In this document: positions 1 through 5,079 of the stretch, piece by piece
Layout of the letters: every line of letters begins with the position of its first letter
Numbering within the stretch: position 1 is the first letter of the stretch
NCBI GenBank assembly: GCA_002389705.1
Contig: DGQJ01000114.1
Span: forward strand, 1,617-6,787
Direction: 5' to 3'
Length of the DNA stretch: 5,171 bases
From: Bacteroidales bacterium UBA4417
GTDB lineage: Bacteria; Bacteroidota; Bacteroidia; Bacteroidales; UBA4417
The notes under the pieces: model-generated
Database searches by the model: none
What the model was told of the DNA's origin: nothing
The model's input: only the letters and a program-made list of their open reading frames with translations
Made by a program: the position numbers and the translations under genes

Positions 1-1040
1 TAATCGAGTGCCGGTTCAAAAAAAGCAGTGGTTGTGCGGGTTACCGAATTTTTCAGTTCGTGCAGCCCGTACCCTAAGGCCAGCTTGGCAGCTACGAAAG
101 CCAGCGGGTAACCGGTTGCCTTCGATGCCAGTGCTGACGAACGCGACAAACGGGCATTTACTTCGATAACACGGTAATCCTCGGAGTTGGGATCGAGGGC
201 ATATTGCACATTGCACTCGCCCACAATACCTACATTGCGCACAATTTCTATAGAAATACTGCGCAATTTGTGGTACTCGCGGTTGGTAAGGGTTTGCGAA
301 GGGGCAACTACAATACTCTCGCCGGTATGTATACCCAGCGGATCAAAGTTTTCCATGTTGCACACGGTGATACAGTTATCGTAACAGTCGCGCACCACTT
401 CATATTCCACTTCTTTCCAGCCTTTCAGGCTTTCTTCAACCAGAATCTGCGACGAATACGAAAATGCAGTTCCTGCAAGCTTTAATAATTCATCGCGGTT
501 GTAACAAAATCCTGATCCTTGTCCGCCAAGGGTGAAGGCTGCCCGGACTATAATGGGGAAACCCAAAGTTTCTGAAGCTTTCAACGCATCGTCAATGGTC
601 GTAACGGCGATACTTCGCGGGGTTTTGATATTTATTTTCCGGAGGTTGTCGGCAAAAATTTCACGGTCTTCGGTGTCGATAATGGATTGCACCGGCGTGC
701 CCAGCACTTTCACATTGTATTTTTCAAGGGTGCCCGATTTAAAAAGTTCGATACCGCAATTGAGCGCCGTTTGCCCACCGAACGAAAGCAGAATTCCTTC
801 GGGCTTTTCCTTTTCAATCACTTTTTCGATAAAATAAGGCGTAACCGGGAGGAAATAGATTTTATCGGCAACGCCTTCGGAAGTTTGCACGGTTGCAATA
901 TTGGGATTGATGAGAATGGTAAAAATACCTTCCTCGCGCAGGGCTTTCAGCGCCTGTGATCCGCTATAATCAAATTCACCGGCTTCACCAATTTTCAGTG
1001 CGCCCGAACCCAGAACCAGTACTTTTTTGATTTTTATCAT
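1..1040 (-). CDS. carB: Carbamoyl-phosphate synthase large subunit, N-terminal part (truncated by window edge)
   Basis: This is the synthetase subunit of carbamoyl-phosphate synthase, which makes carbamoyl phosphate from bicarbonate, ATP and ammonia delivered by CarA. The first 346 codons are visible and open throughout; the frame runs off the left edge, and family members are about 1070 residues, so roughly a third is present. Visible parts are the N-terminal pre-ATP-grasp domain (1-~120, with [19 protein letters not shown] at 11-29) and the first ATP-grasp domain, which uses ATP to make carboxyphosphate. Residues matching known E. coli ATP/metal ligands by motif are R126, R166 (IVRAAF), H238 (GIHTGES), Q279 (CNVQYA), E293 and N295 (VIEVNAR), so this half looks active. 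The ATG at 1040 is chosen because the conserved [10 protein letters not shown] strand follows directly; there is no clear Shine-Dalgarno. The gene should follow carA directly but is separated from it by the GxxExxY cassette. The sequence resembles Bacteroidota and animal CAD-type enzymes more than E. coli CarB. Confidence 0.97.
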   Translation of the reverse strand, partial: MIKIKKVLVLGSGALKIGEAGEFDYSGSQALKALREEGIFTILINPNIATVQTSEGVADKIYFLPVTPYFIEKVIEKEKPEGILLSFGGQTALNCGIELFKSGTLEKYNVKVLGTPVQSIIDTEDREIFADNLRKINIKTPRSIAVTTIDDALKASETLGFPIIVRAAFTLGGQGSGFCYNRDELLKLAGTAFSYSSQILVEESLKGWKEVEYEVVRDCYDNCITVCNMENFDPLGIHTGESIVVAPSQTLTNREYHKLRSISIEIVRNVGIVGECNVQYALDPNSEDYRVIEVNARLSRSSALASKATGYPLAFVAAKLALGYGLHELKNSVTRTTTAFFEPALD

Positions 1041-1082
1041 TTTTATGCGTTTAAGCAAATTTGTAAAATAATTTATCGAAAG

Positions 1083-1125
1083 GATTTTTACCACGGAGGC
1101 TCGGAGCACTCGGAGAAACACAGAG
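1083..1125 (+). repeat. Left inverted repeat: four spaced CACGGAG-type heptamers
   Basis: Reading on the plus strand, heptamers begin at 1092 (CACGGAG), 1100 (CTCGGAG), 1109 (CTCGGAG) and 1119 (CACAGAG), separated by 1, 2 and 3 bases. The outer flank is GATTTTTAC. The same architecture occurs inverted at 1659-1700. This copy is the more diverged: three of its four heptamers depart from CACGGAG by one base. It lies between the GxxExxY stop codon and the carB start, so it would be transcribed in the carA-to-carB mRNA. Confidence 0.85.
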
Positions 1126-1169
1126 AAACCCAATTGTTAATATACAACTGTAGTTTCAGTTATTTACTG

Positions 1170-1583
1170 TTACTCCGTAGGCAACATTTCAAACTCTTTC
1201 GTAACCATTGAAACCAATTGGCTGACTATGTTCTCGCAATGGAAATTAATCAGTAATCCTTTTGGTTTCGAAGTTAGCTTCAGATACGATAACAACTGTG
1301 CCTGGTACAAAGGGATCATTTCTTCAACTGACTTAAGTTCAACAATTATCAAATCTTCAACCAATAAATCCAATCTAAGCTGACCTCCCAAATTTTTTCC
1401 TTTATACAAAATAGGAATAACCATTTCAGATTGAACCTTTATCCCCCGCATTTTCAGCTCTTCAACCAGGCAAGCCTGATAAACCGATTCTAAAAGACCT
1501 GGTCCCAATTGTTTATGAACCTCAATTGCGCTACCTATTATTTTATAGGAGATGTCATTAATAAGTTGCTGAGTTATTTTCAT
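1170..1583 (-). CDS. GxxExxY family protein (PD-(D/E)XK nuclease-like)
   Basis: A 137-residue protein of the GxxExxY family, named for a near-invariant motif seen here as G29-L-L-E32-S-V-Y35. The family is assigned to the PD-(D/E)XK nuclease superfamily, and the fold's catalytic pattern is visible: D72 in LRLDLLV, E82 and K84 in VELKS, and Q94/Q96 in the YQAQLLSYL helix. The N-terminus (ISYKIIGSAIEVHKQLGPG) is typical and the length is normal, so the gene looks intact. Its biological role is not established; DNA cleavage or nicking is an inference from the fold. No signal peptide or membrane segment is seen, so it is probably cytoplasmic. The ATG at 1583 fits the family start, with only an A-rich stretch upstream as a ribosome site. 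It lies in the same orientation as carA and carB, between paired heptamer repeats, and is visibly AT-richer than both neighbours. Confidence 0.9.
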   Translation of the reverse strand: MKITQQLINDISYKIIGSAIEVHKQLGPGLLESVYQACLVEELKMRGIKVQSEMVIPILYKGKNLGGQLRLDLLVEDLIIVELKSVEEMIPLYQAQLLSYLKLTSKPKGLLINFHCENIVSQLVSMVTKEFEMLPTE

Positions 1584-1658
1584 TATTTTTTTGAAGTAAA
1601 AATGGATCAGTTGGAAACCAAAAAAGGAAAAATATTTTCTTGAAATTTTGAGAATATT

Positions 1659-1700
1659 CTCCGTGTCCCTTTGTGCCCTCCGTGCCTCCGTGTTTAAATC
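1659..1700 (-). repeat. Right inverted repeat: four spaced CACGGAG-type heptamers
   Basis: Reading on the minus strand from 1700 inward, heptamers occupy 1692-1686 (CACGGAG), 1684-1678 (CACGGAG), 1675-1669 (CACAAAG) and 1665-1659 (CACGGAG), separated by 1, 2 and 3 bases, exactly as in the left copy. Its outer flank GATTTAAA contains the last codon and TAA stop of carA (stop at 1694-1696). In mRNA this copy and the left one are complementary enough to pair over roughly 38 positions with mismatches, enclosing the GxxExxY reading frame. Confidence 0.85.
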
Positions 1701-2776
1701 TTTTTTCGGACAATCTCCAGGAATTCATCAAACAAATACTCACTGTCTGTAGGTCCGCTTGAAGCTTCGGGATGGAATTGTACCGAAAAAACATTTCGGG
1801 TTTTATGCCTGATGCCTTCGTTGGTACCATCGTTGAGGTTCACAAAAAACGGCTCCCACTCATCCGAAAGCGTATTATTATCAATGGCAAAACCATGATT
1901 TTGAGAAGTGACTAAAGCTTTGTTGGTTCCACATTGCAACACGGGTTGGTTATGGCTGCGGTGCCCGTATTTCAGCTTATAGGTGTCGGCGCCCGAGGCC
2001 AGCGCCAGCAACTGGTTGCCGAGGCAAATGCCGAAAATGGGCGTGTCCTGGGCAAGCGATTTTTCGAGATGCGCGATAGTTACATCACACATTTTGGGAT
2101 TGCCGGGGCCGTTAGAAATAAACAAGCCATCGTATTGTTCTTTTGAATAATCGTAATCCCAGGGAACCCGTATTACGGTGGTATCGCGTTTCAGGAAATG
2201 GCGGATTATATTGTATTTTACGCCGCAATCAACCAGCAGAATCCTCGTGGAACCATTGCCATAAACCACCACTTTATCGGTACTTACCTGTGCCACCAGG
2301 TTTTCGGAGTTGGGGTCGTGAAACCCTGGATCGTTGTCGCCGAACACAATTTTACCGAGCATAGCTCCTTTTTCCCTGATTATCTTAGTGAGTTGCCGCG
2401 TATCGATGCCGTAAAGGCCGGGAATATGATGTGCCATAAGCCAGTCGCCGAGGCTTTTGCGTGCGCTCCAGTGGCTGTATTGTTCCGAATAATCAGAAAC
2501 AACCAGGGCCGTAACCTGTATGCGTTCCGACTCAAAATAATCGGGCAGGCCATCGGCCATTTTTGCTTCGGGAACGCCATAGTTGCCAATAAGCGGGTAA
2601 GTGGCAACCATAATTTGCCCTGCAAACGATGGATCGGTGAGGCTTTCAGGGTAACCTGTCATGGAAGTGTTGAAAACCACTTCGCCGGCTACCGAACCTT
2701 CGAAACCAAAGGATTTGCCGGTAAATATAGTTCCATCTTCAAGGATAAGCTTCGCTGGGGTTTCTTTCGACATCAT
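1694..2776 (-). CDS. carA: Carbamoyl-phosphate synthase small (glutaminase) subunit
   Basis: This subunit hydrolyses glutamine and passes ammonia to CarB; the complex is cytosolic and feeds pyrimidine and/or arginine synthesis. The 360-residue length is normal for the family. The N-terminal CPSase small-chain domain (about 8-140) includes GEVVFNTSMTGYPESLTDPS. The C-terminal class I glutamine amidotransferase domain (about 178-357) has the nucleophile C251 in GICLGNQ and the partners H335 and E337 in VQFHPEAS, so the triad is complete. N254 replaces the His found after the nucleophile in E. coli (GICLGHQ); from memory this Asn is usual in Bacteroidota CarA. Adjacent ATGs lie at 2776 and 2773 and either could be used; no Shine-Dalgarno decides. 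A 235-base leader region with a hairpin and a palindrome precedes it. The stop codon falls within the flank of the right CACGGAG repeat, and carB follows only after the GxxExxY cassette. Confidence 0.97.
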   Translation of the reverse strand: MMSKETPAKLILEDGTIFTGKSFGFEGSVAGEVVFNTSMTGYPESLTDPSFAGQIMVATYPLIGNYGVPEAKMADGLPDYFESERIQVTALVVSDYSEQYSHWSARKSLGDWLMAHHIPGLYGIDTRQLTKIIREKGAMLGKIVFGDNDPGFHDPNSENLVAQVSTDKVVVYGNGSTRILLVDCGVKYNIIRHFLKRDTTVIRVPWDYDYSKEQYDGLFISNGPGNPKMCDVTIAHLEKSLAQDTPIFGICLGNQLLALASGADTYKLKYGHRSHNQPVLQCGTNKALVTSQNHGFAIDNNTLSDEWEPFFVNLNDGTNEGIRHKTRNVFSVQFHPEASSGPTDSEYLFDEFLEIVRKKI

Positions 2777-2838
2777 GTAGCAATTATGTATTTTGTAATG
2801 AATAATGCAGGTTTCAGATGTTAGCGCGCAAATTTTTT

Positions 2839-2853
2839 TCAGGCAGTGCCTGA
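2839..2853. promoter_or_regulatory. 15-base perfect palindrome upstream of carA (candidate operator)
   Basis: TCAGGCAGTGCCTGA is a perfect inverted repeat of 7-base arms around one central base, centred about 70 bases before the carA start. The arms are GC-rich in an AT-rich neighbourhood, and on the minus strand a run of seven A residues follows. The one-base spacer suits a DNA site for a dimeric repressor better than an RNA hairpin. The binding protein is unknown and the assignment is inferred from symmetry alone. Confidence 0.35.
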
Positions 2854-2893
2854 TAGTTTTTCCTGGTGGCAGGCTTAATTTGTGGCGGAACTT

Positions 2894-2977
2894 TTACACA
2901 AAATAAAGGATTGCTGACAGAACCAGCAATCCTTCATTTATTTTTTTTGCAATACGGATATTGTATAAATATACCAT
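2894..2977 (-). other. Possible 27-codon leader ORF through the carA leader hairpin
   Basis: On the minus strand an ATG at 2977-2975 opens a 27-codon frame that ends with TAA at 2896-2894. It begins within a few bases of where a transcript from the TACCTTTG element would start and stops just past the hairpin. The predicted peptide begins MVYLYNIR and has a hydrophobic tail, with no run of one amino acid that would suggest amino-acid-specific attenuation. It has essentially no room for a ribosome binding site. It may be a chance frame; it is listed because of its placement over the hairpin. Confidence 0.2.
2901..2948 (-). terminator. Intrinsic terminator-like hairpin between ompA-like gene and carA
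   Basis: AAGGATTGCTG (2906-2916) and CAGCAATCCTT (2924-2934) form a perfect 11-base-pair stem with a 7-base loop. In minus-strand RNA the stem extends to about 16 pairs, because AAAU pairs with AUUU across one G-U. It is followed there by a T-rich stretch (TTTATTTTG) and preceded by eight A residues; read the other way, eight T residues follow, so it could act in both directions. It lies about 70 bases after the stop of the OmpA-domain gene, as a terminator for that transcript would. Because a -7 promoter element sits between that stop codon and the hairpin, it may instead be an attenuator in the carA leader. Confidence 0.7.
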
Positions 2978-2981
2978 TTTG

Positions 2982-2989
2982 CAAAGGTA
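2982..2989 (-). promoter_or_regulatory. Bacteroidota -7 promoter element, probably for carA
   Basis: On the minus strand TACCTTTG matches the Bacteroidota primary sigma -7 consensus TAnnTTTG perfectly and is followed by the common CA. No TTG-type -33 element is visible at the usual distance; only an AT-rich tract precedes it. A transcript would start near 2978 and run through the hairpin at 2939-2901 before reaching carA about 200 bases on. The next gene in this direction is carA, hence the assignment. Confidence 0.5.
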
Positions 2990-3011
2990 AAATAAATATT
3001 TATACAGTCAG

Positions 3012-3971
3012 TTAATTTGTACCAATAATCTGCATCAATTCATCAAGTTTTGGCGACAGAATGATTTCGGTACGCCTGTTTTTGGCTTTATTGGCAGGCG
3101 AATTATTTGGCACCACCGGCAGGTATTCGCCACGGCCCGAAGCAACCAGTCGTTTGGGATCAATTTTGCCGTTGGCCAGAAGTATTTTAACAATTGAGGT
3201 AGCCCGCATGGTGCTCAGGTCCCAGTTATCTTTAACCTGGTTCTGGCTGCTTAAAGGCACATTGTCGGTGTGGCCTTCGATAAGAATGCTGATGTCGGGA
3301 TTTTTTTCCAGCACTTTGGCCAGGTCTTTCAGCGCGGTCACGCCTTCGCTGCTTACATCCCATTTGCCTGATGCAAAAATGAGTTTTTCTTCGAGTGAAA
3401 CGTATACCTTACCATCTTTCATATGCACTGTGAGTCCTTTGCCTTCGAAACCCATCAGCGCATCGGCCACAGCTTTGCGAAGCGCGTTGGTTACTGAATC
3501 CTTTTTATGCAAAGCCATCTGCAATTCGGCCAGGTTTTTGCCTTTAATTTCCAGTTCGCTTCTGAGCGCACGCAGCCTGTCCTCGCGGGCCAGCAAGGTG
3601 TCCTGTGCTACTTTCAGCTCGGCCATTACTTTTTCCGAATCTTCGAAATTTTCGGAGAACTGTTTCTTGAGCAATTCGTGTGAGCGATCCAGTTCGTTGT
3701 AATCGGCAGTGAGCAGTCGCAGCATGGACCCCAGCCGCGAAGTATCAGCTTTCAGGGCACTGTTTTCCTTTTTGTAACGGTCGTTTTCATTGCTAAGAGC
3801 CACAACCCGGCCATCCAGTTCTTCCACTTTTGAATTCAGGCGGATACTTTCCTCTGAGCAGCTTGCTGTGAGGTCTTTGTATTTTTTCATGGAAACACAG
3901 GATGAAAAAACACCAACCACGAACAGAATCGCGATCAGCTTTGTTAACTTATTATTCACTAAACTACGCAT
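3012..3971 (-). CDS. OmpA/MotB-domain lipoprotein with coiled coil
   Basis: A 319-residue envelope protein. The N-terminus has basic residues (R2, K8, K11), a hydrophobic segment (12-22) and a lipobox-like FSSC with the lipidated cysteine at C25, so it is probably an outer-membrane-anchored lipoprotein; this also supports the ATG at 3971. Residues about 30-170 are rich in E, K, L and S with heptad character and should form a long coiled coil. The C-terminal OmpA domain (about 190-308) carries the peptidoglycan-binding signature: IEGHTDNVP (231-239, with D236), NWDLSTMRATSIVKIL (249-264, with R256) and the closing NRRTEI. The family ties the outer membrane to the cell wall by binding diaminopimelate. 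It is named by domain only, since Bacteroidota carry many such proteins (Pal-like, MotB-like). It starts 36 bases after the xth stop with no terminator between, so it may share its transcript; a hairpin follows it. Confidence 0.88.
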   Translation of the reverse strand: MRSLVNNKLTKLIAILFVVGVFSSCVSMKKYKDLTASCSEESIRLNSKVEELDGRVVALSNENDRYKKENSALKADTSRLGSMLRLLTADYNELDRSHELLKKQFSENFEDSEKVMAELKVAQDTLLAREDRLRALRSELEIKGKNLAELQMALHKKDSVTNALRKAVADALMGFEGKGLTVHMKDGKVYVSLEEKLIFASGKWDVSSEGVTALKDLAKVLEKNPDISILIEGHTDNVPLSSQNQVKDNWDLSTMRATSIVKILLANGKIDPKRLVASGRGEYLPVVPNNSPANKAKNRRTEIILSPKLDELMQIIGTN

Positions 3972-4007
3972 AATTAACTATTTATTAGTTTTATTGATTT
4001 TACGGGA

Positions 4008-4772
4008 TTAAAATTCTATTTCCAACAGCGAAGGACAATGATCCGAATGTACAGCCATGGGGAGTATTACTGCACGTTTCATGTTTTTTTCGAGTTCGTC
4101 GCTCACCATATTGTAATCGATACGCCAGCCCAGGTTGCGGCTGCGCGCCCCGGCACGATAACTCCACCAGGTGTAGTGATGCGGATCTTTAACAAAATAC
4201 CGGAATGAATCGATGAAGCCACTGTTGAGGAAACCCGACATCCATTCGCGTTCTTCGGGTAAAAACCCGCTGCTGGTGGCATTGCGCACCGGGTCGTGAA
4301 TATCGATGGCACGGTGGCAAATGTTATAATCTCCGGATATAACCAGGTTGGGTCTGGTTTTCTTTAATTCGAGAATATAATTCTGAAAATCGGCCAGCCA
4401 TTGCATTTTAAAGGCCTGGCGTTCGTCGCCGGTGGTACCCGAAGGATGATACACCGAGATTACGCTTTTATCACCATAATCGGCGCGTAAAAACCGGCCT
4501 TCAAAATCGTACTTATCGATACCCATTCCGTACACAACCTTATCGGGTTCGGTTTTTGATAAAATACCGACACCGCTGTAGCCCTTTTTTTCGGCGGGGA
4601 ACCAATATGTATGATATCCGAGCGCCTCAAATTCGACTATAGGAATCTGGTCGGGCTGGGCCTTTATTTCCTGCAGGCATACGATATCAGGGGCCGTAGC
4701 CTGTAACCATTCAATAAATCCTTTGCTGATGGCAGCCCTGATTCCATTTACGTTATACGTGATAATATTCAT
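4008..4772 (-). CDS. xth: Exodeoxyribonuclease III (AP endonuclease)
   Basis: A 254-residue enzyme of the exonuclease III / AP endonuclease branch of the endonuclease-exonuclease-phosphatase family. It cuts the backbone 5' to abasic sites in base-excision repair and trims 3' ends of double-stranded DNA. The family residues are in order: N7 in YNVNGIR, E35 in LQEIK (metal ligand), Y108 in SVYHPSG, D148 and N150 in ISGDYNICH, the LGWRIDY segment (214-220, with D219), and D244-H245 in HSDHCP. Length is normal and nothing is missing, so it should be active. The ATG at 4772 starts directly at the first beta strand (MNIITYNVNG), and an in-frame stop lies a few codons upstream, which fixes the start. 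A TATTTTTG element lies about 45 bases upstream. It leads the OmpA-domain gene by 36 bases and is divergent from a promoter pointing right. Confidence 0.95.
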   Translation of the reverse strand: MNIITYNVNGIRAAISKGFIEWLQATAPDIVCLQEIKAQPDQIPIVEFEALGYHTYWFPAEKKGYSGVGILSKTEPDKVVYGMGIDKYDFEGRFLRADYGDKSVISVYHPSGTTGDERQAFKMQWLADFQNYILELKKTRPNLVISGDYNICHRAIDIHDPVRNATSSGFLPEEREWMSGFLNSGFIDSFRYFVKDPHHYTWWSYRAGARSRNLGWRIDYNMVSDELEKNMKRAVILPMAVHSDHCPSLLEIEF

Positions 4773-4816
4773 ACTAAAGTGCTTTTATCCATGATCCGAC
4801 ATGCAGTTCGAACATG

Positions 4817-4824
4817 CAAAAATA
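4817..4824 (-). promoter_or_regulatory. Candidate -7 promoter element for xth
   Basis: On the minus strand TATTTTTG fits TAnnTTTG, followed by CA, about 45 bases before the xth ATG. No -33 TTG is visible at the usual distance, so the call rests on the -7 element and position alone; in AT-rich DNA such a match can occur by chance. Confidence 0.4.
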
Positions 4825-4825
4825 A

Positions 4826-4860
4826 ATGATTCTCATCCGTTTTTTGAGAACCGGAATCAT
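4826..4860. repeat. Imperfect inverted repeat upstream of the xth promoter element
   Basis: Outer arms ATGATTC (4826-4832) and GAATCAT (4854-4860) are perfectly complementary. An overlapping inner pair, TTCTCA (4830-4835) and TGAGAA (4845-4850), offers an alternative stem. The repeat abuts the TATTTTTG element on its upstream side, where an activator or repressor could bind. No regulator is recognised, and no T-tract placement makes it a clear terminator. Confidence 0.35.
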
Positions 4861-5049
4861 AAGTTATACAGAAATAATCAACAACCAGCAGTCACAAATT
4901 CCTAAAAATAAAAATAATGGTTGAGCATTTCAATGAAACATCCCCATTCAGGAAGGTGCCACGGCAAAGCAACATATTTAATTAAGCATCAGCAAATAAT
5001 CTTTTCGCTAAAAAAAATACTTTATTCGAATCAAAAAAATTTAATATCG

Positions 5050-5079
5050 TTTGAAAATCTACAAGTATTTGTATATTTG
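5050..5079 (+). promoter_or_regulatory. Bacteroidota-type promoter for a gene beyond the right edge
   Basis: TTTG (5050-5053) and TATATTTG (5072-5079) match the Bacteroidota -33 and -7 elements with an 18-base spacer, within the usual range. Transcription would start near 5084 and run rightward; no start codon with a sustained frame follows before the edge, so the gene must begin outside the window. The spacer contains TACAA-GTAT-TTGTA (5060-5073), an inverted repeat that overlaps the -7 element and could be an operator. Confidence 0.6.

Larger units (their letters stand above)
1083..1700 (-). mobile_element. Putative GxxExxY nuclease cassette bounded by inverted CACGGAG repeats
   Basis: A unit of about 620 bases separates carA from carB. 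It holds a single gene (GxxExxY family, 1170-1583) and ends in an inverted pair of about 40-base repeats at 1083-1125 and 1659-1700, whose outer edges both read GATTT..A.CACGG going inward. A 60-base sample inside the gene (1201-1260) is 37% GC, against 53% for one in carB (181-240), which is consistent with separate origin. No transposase, no serine or tyrosine recombinase and no convincing target-site duplication are visible. Mobility is inferred from the terminal inverted repeats, the composition and the position inside a pair of genes that are usually adjacent. The alternative is a resident operon gene flanked by repeats spread by another mechanism. Confidence 0.5.

Noticed and set aside
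532..959. Two overlapping plus-strand frames opposite carB
   Set aside because: They are antisense to uninterrupted carB with all first-domain motifs; no independent evidence of coding.
1041..1090. Possible promoter for carB (CAaaTTTG on the minus strand near 1060)
   Set aside because: It misses the T of the -7 element and has no -33 partner; carB is more simply read as transcribed from carA.
1651..1660. AGAATATTCT, a 10-base palindrome inside the cassette
   Set aside because: It is short, AT-rich and partly overlaps the inner end of the right repeat; it is expected often by chance in such sequence.
1092..1692. Heptamer arrays as a possible CRISPR array
   Set aside because: The units are 7 bases with 1-3 base gaps; there are no 25-40 base repeats or spacers of constant length and no cas genes.
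1558..1830. Minus-strand frame crossing from carA through the right repeat into the GxxExxY start
   Set aside because: It overlaps the carA 3' end in another frame and translates the heptamer repeat; composition and context show it to be a by-product.
2198..2824. 208-codon plus-strand open frame opposite carA
   Set aside because: It lies antisense to a complete, well-conserved carA with an intact catalytic triad; its translation has no recognisable domain, so it is a shadow frame.
3061..3702. 213-codon plus-strand open frame opposite the OmpA-domain gene
   Set aside because: It is very rich in Ser and Leu, as expected from the reverse of Glu/Lys/Leu coiled-coil codons, and the opposite strand carries a clear lipoprotein.
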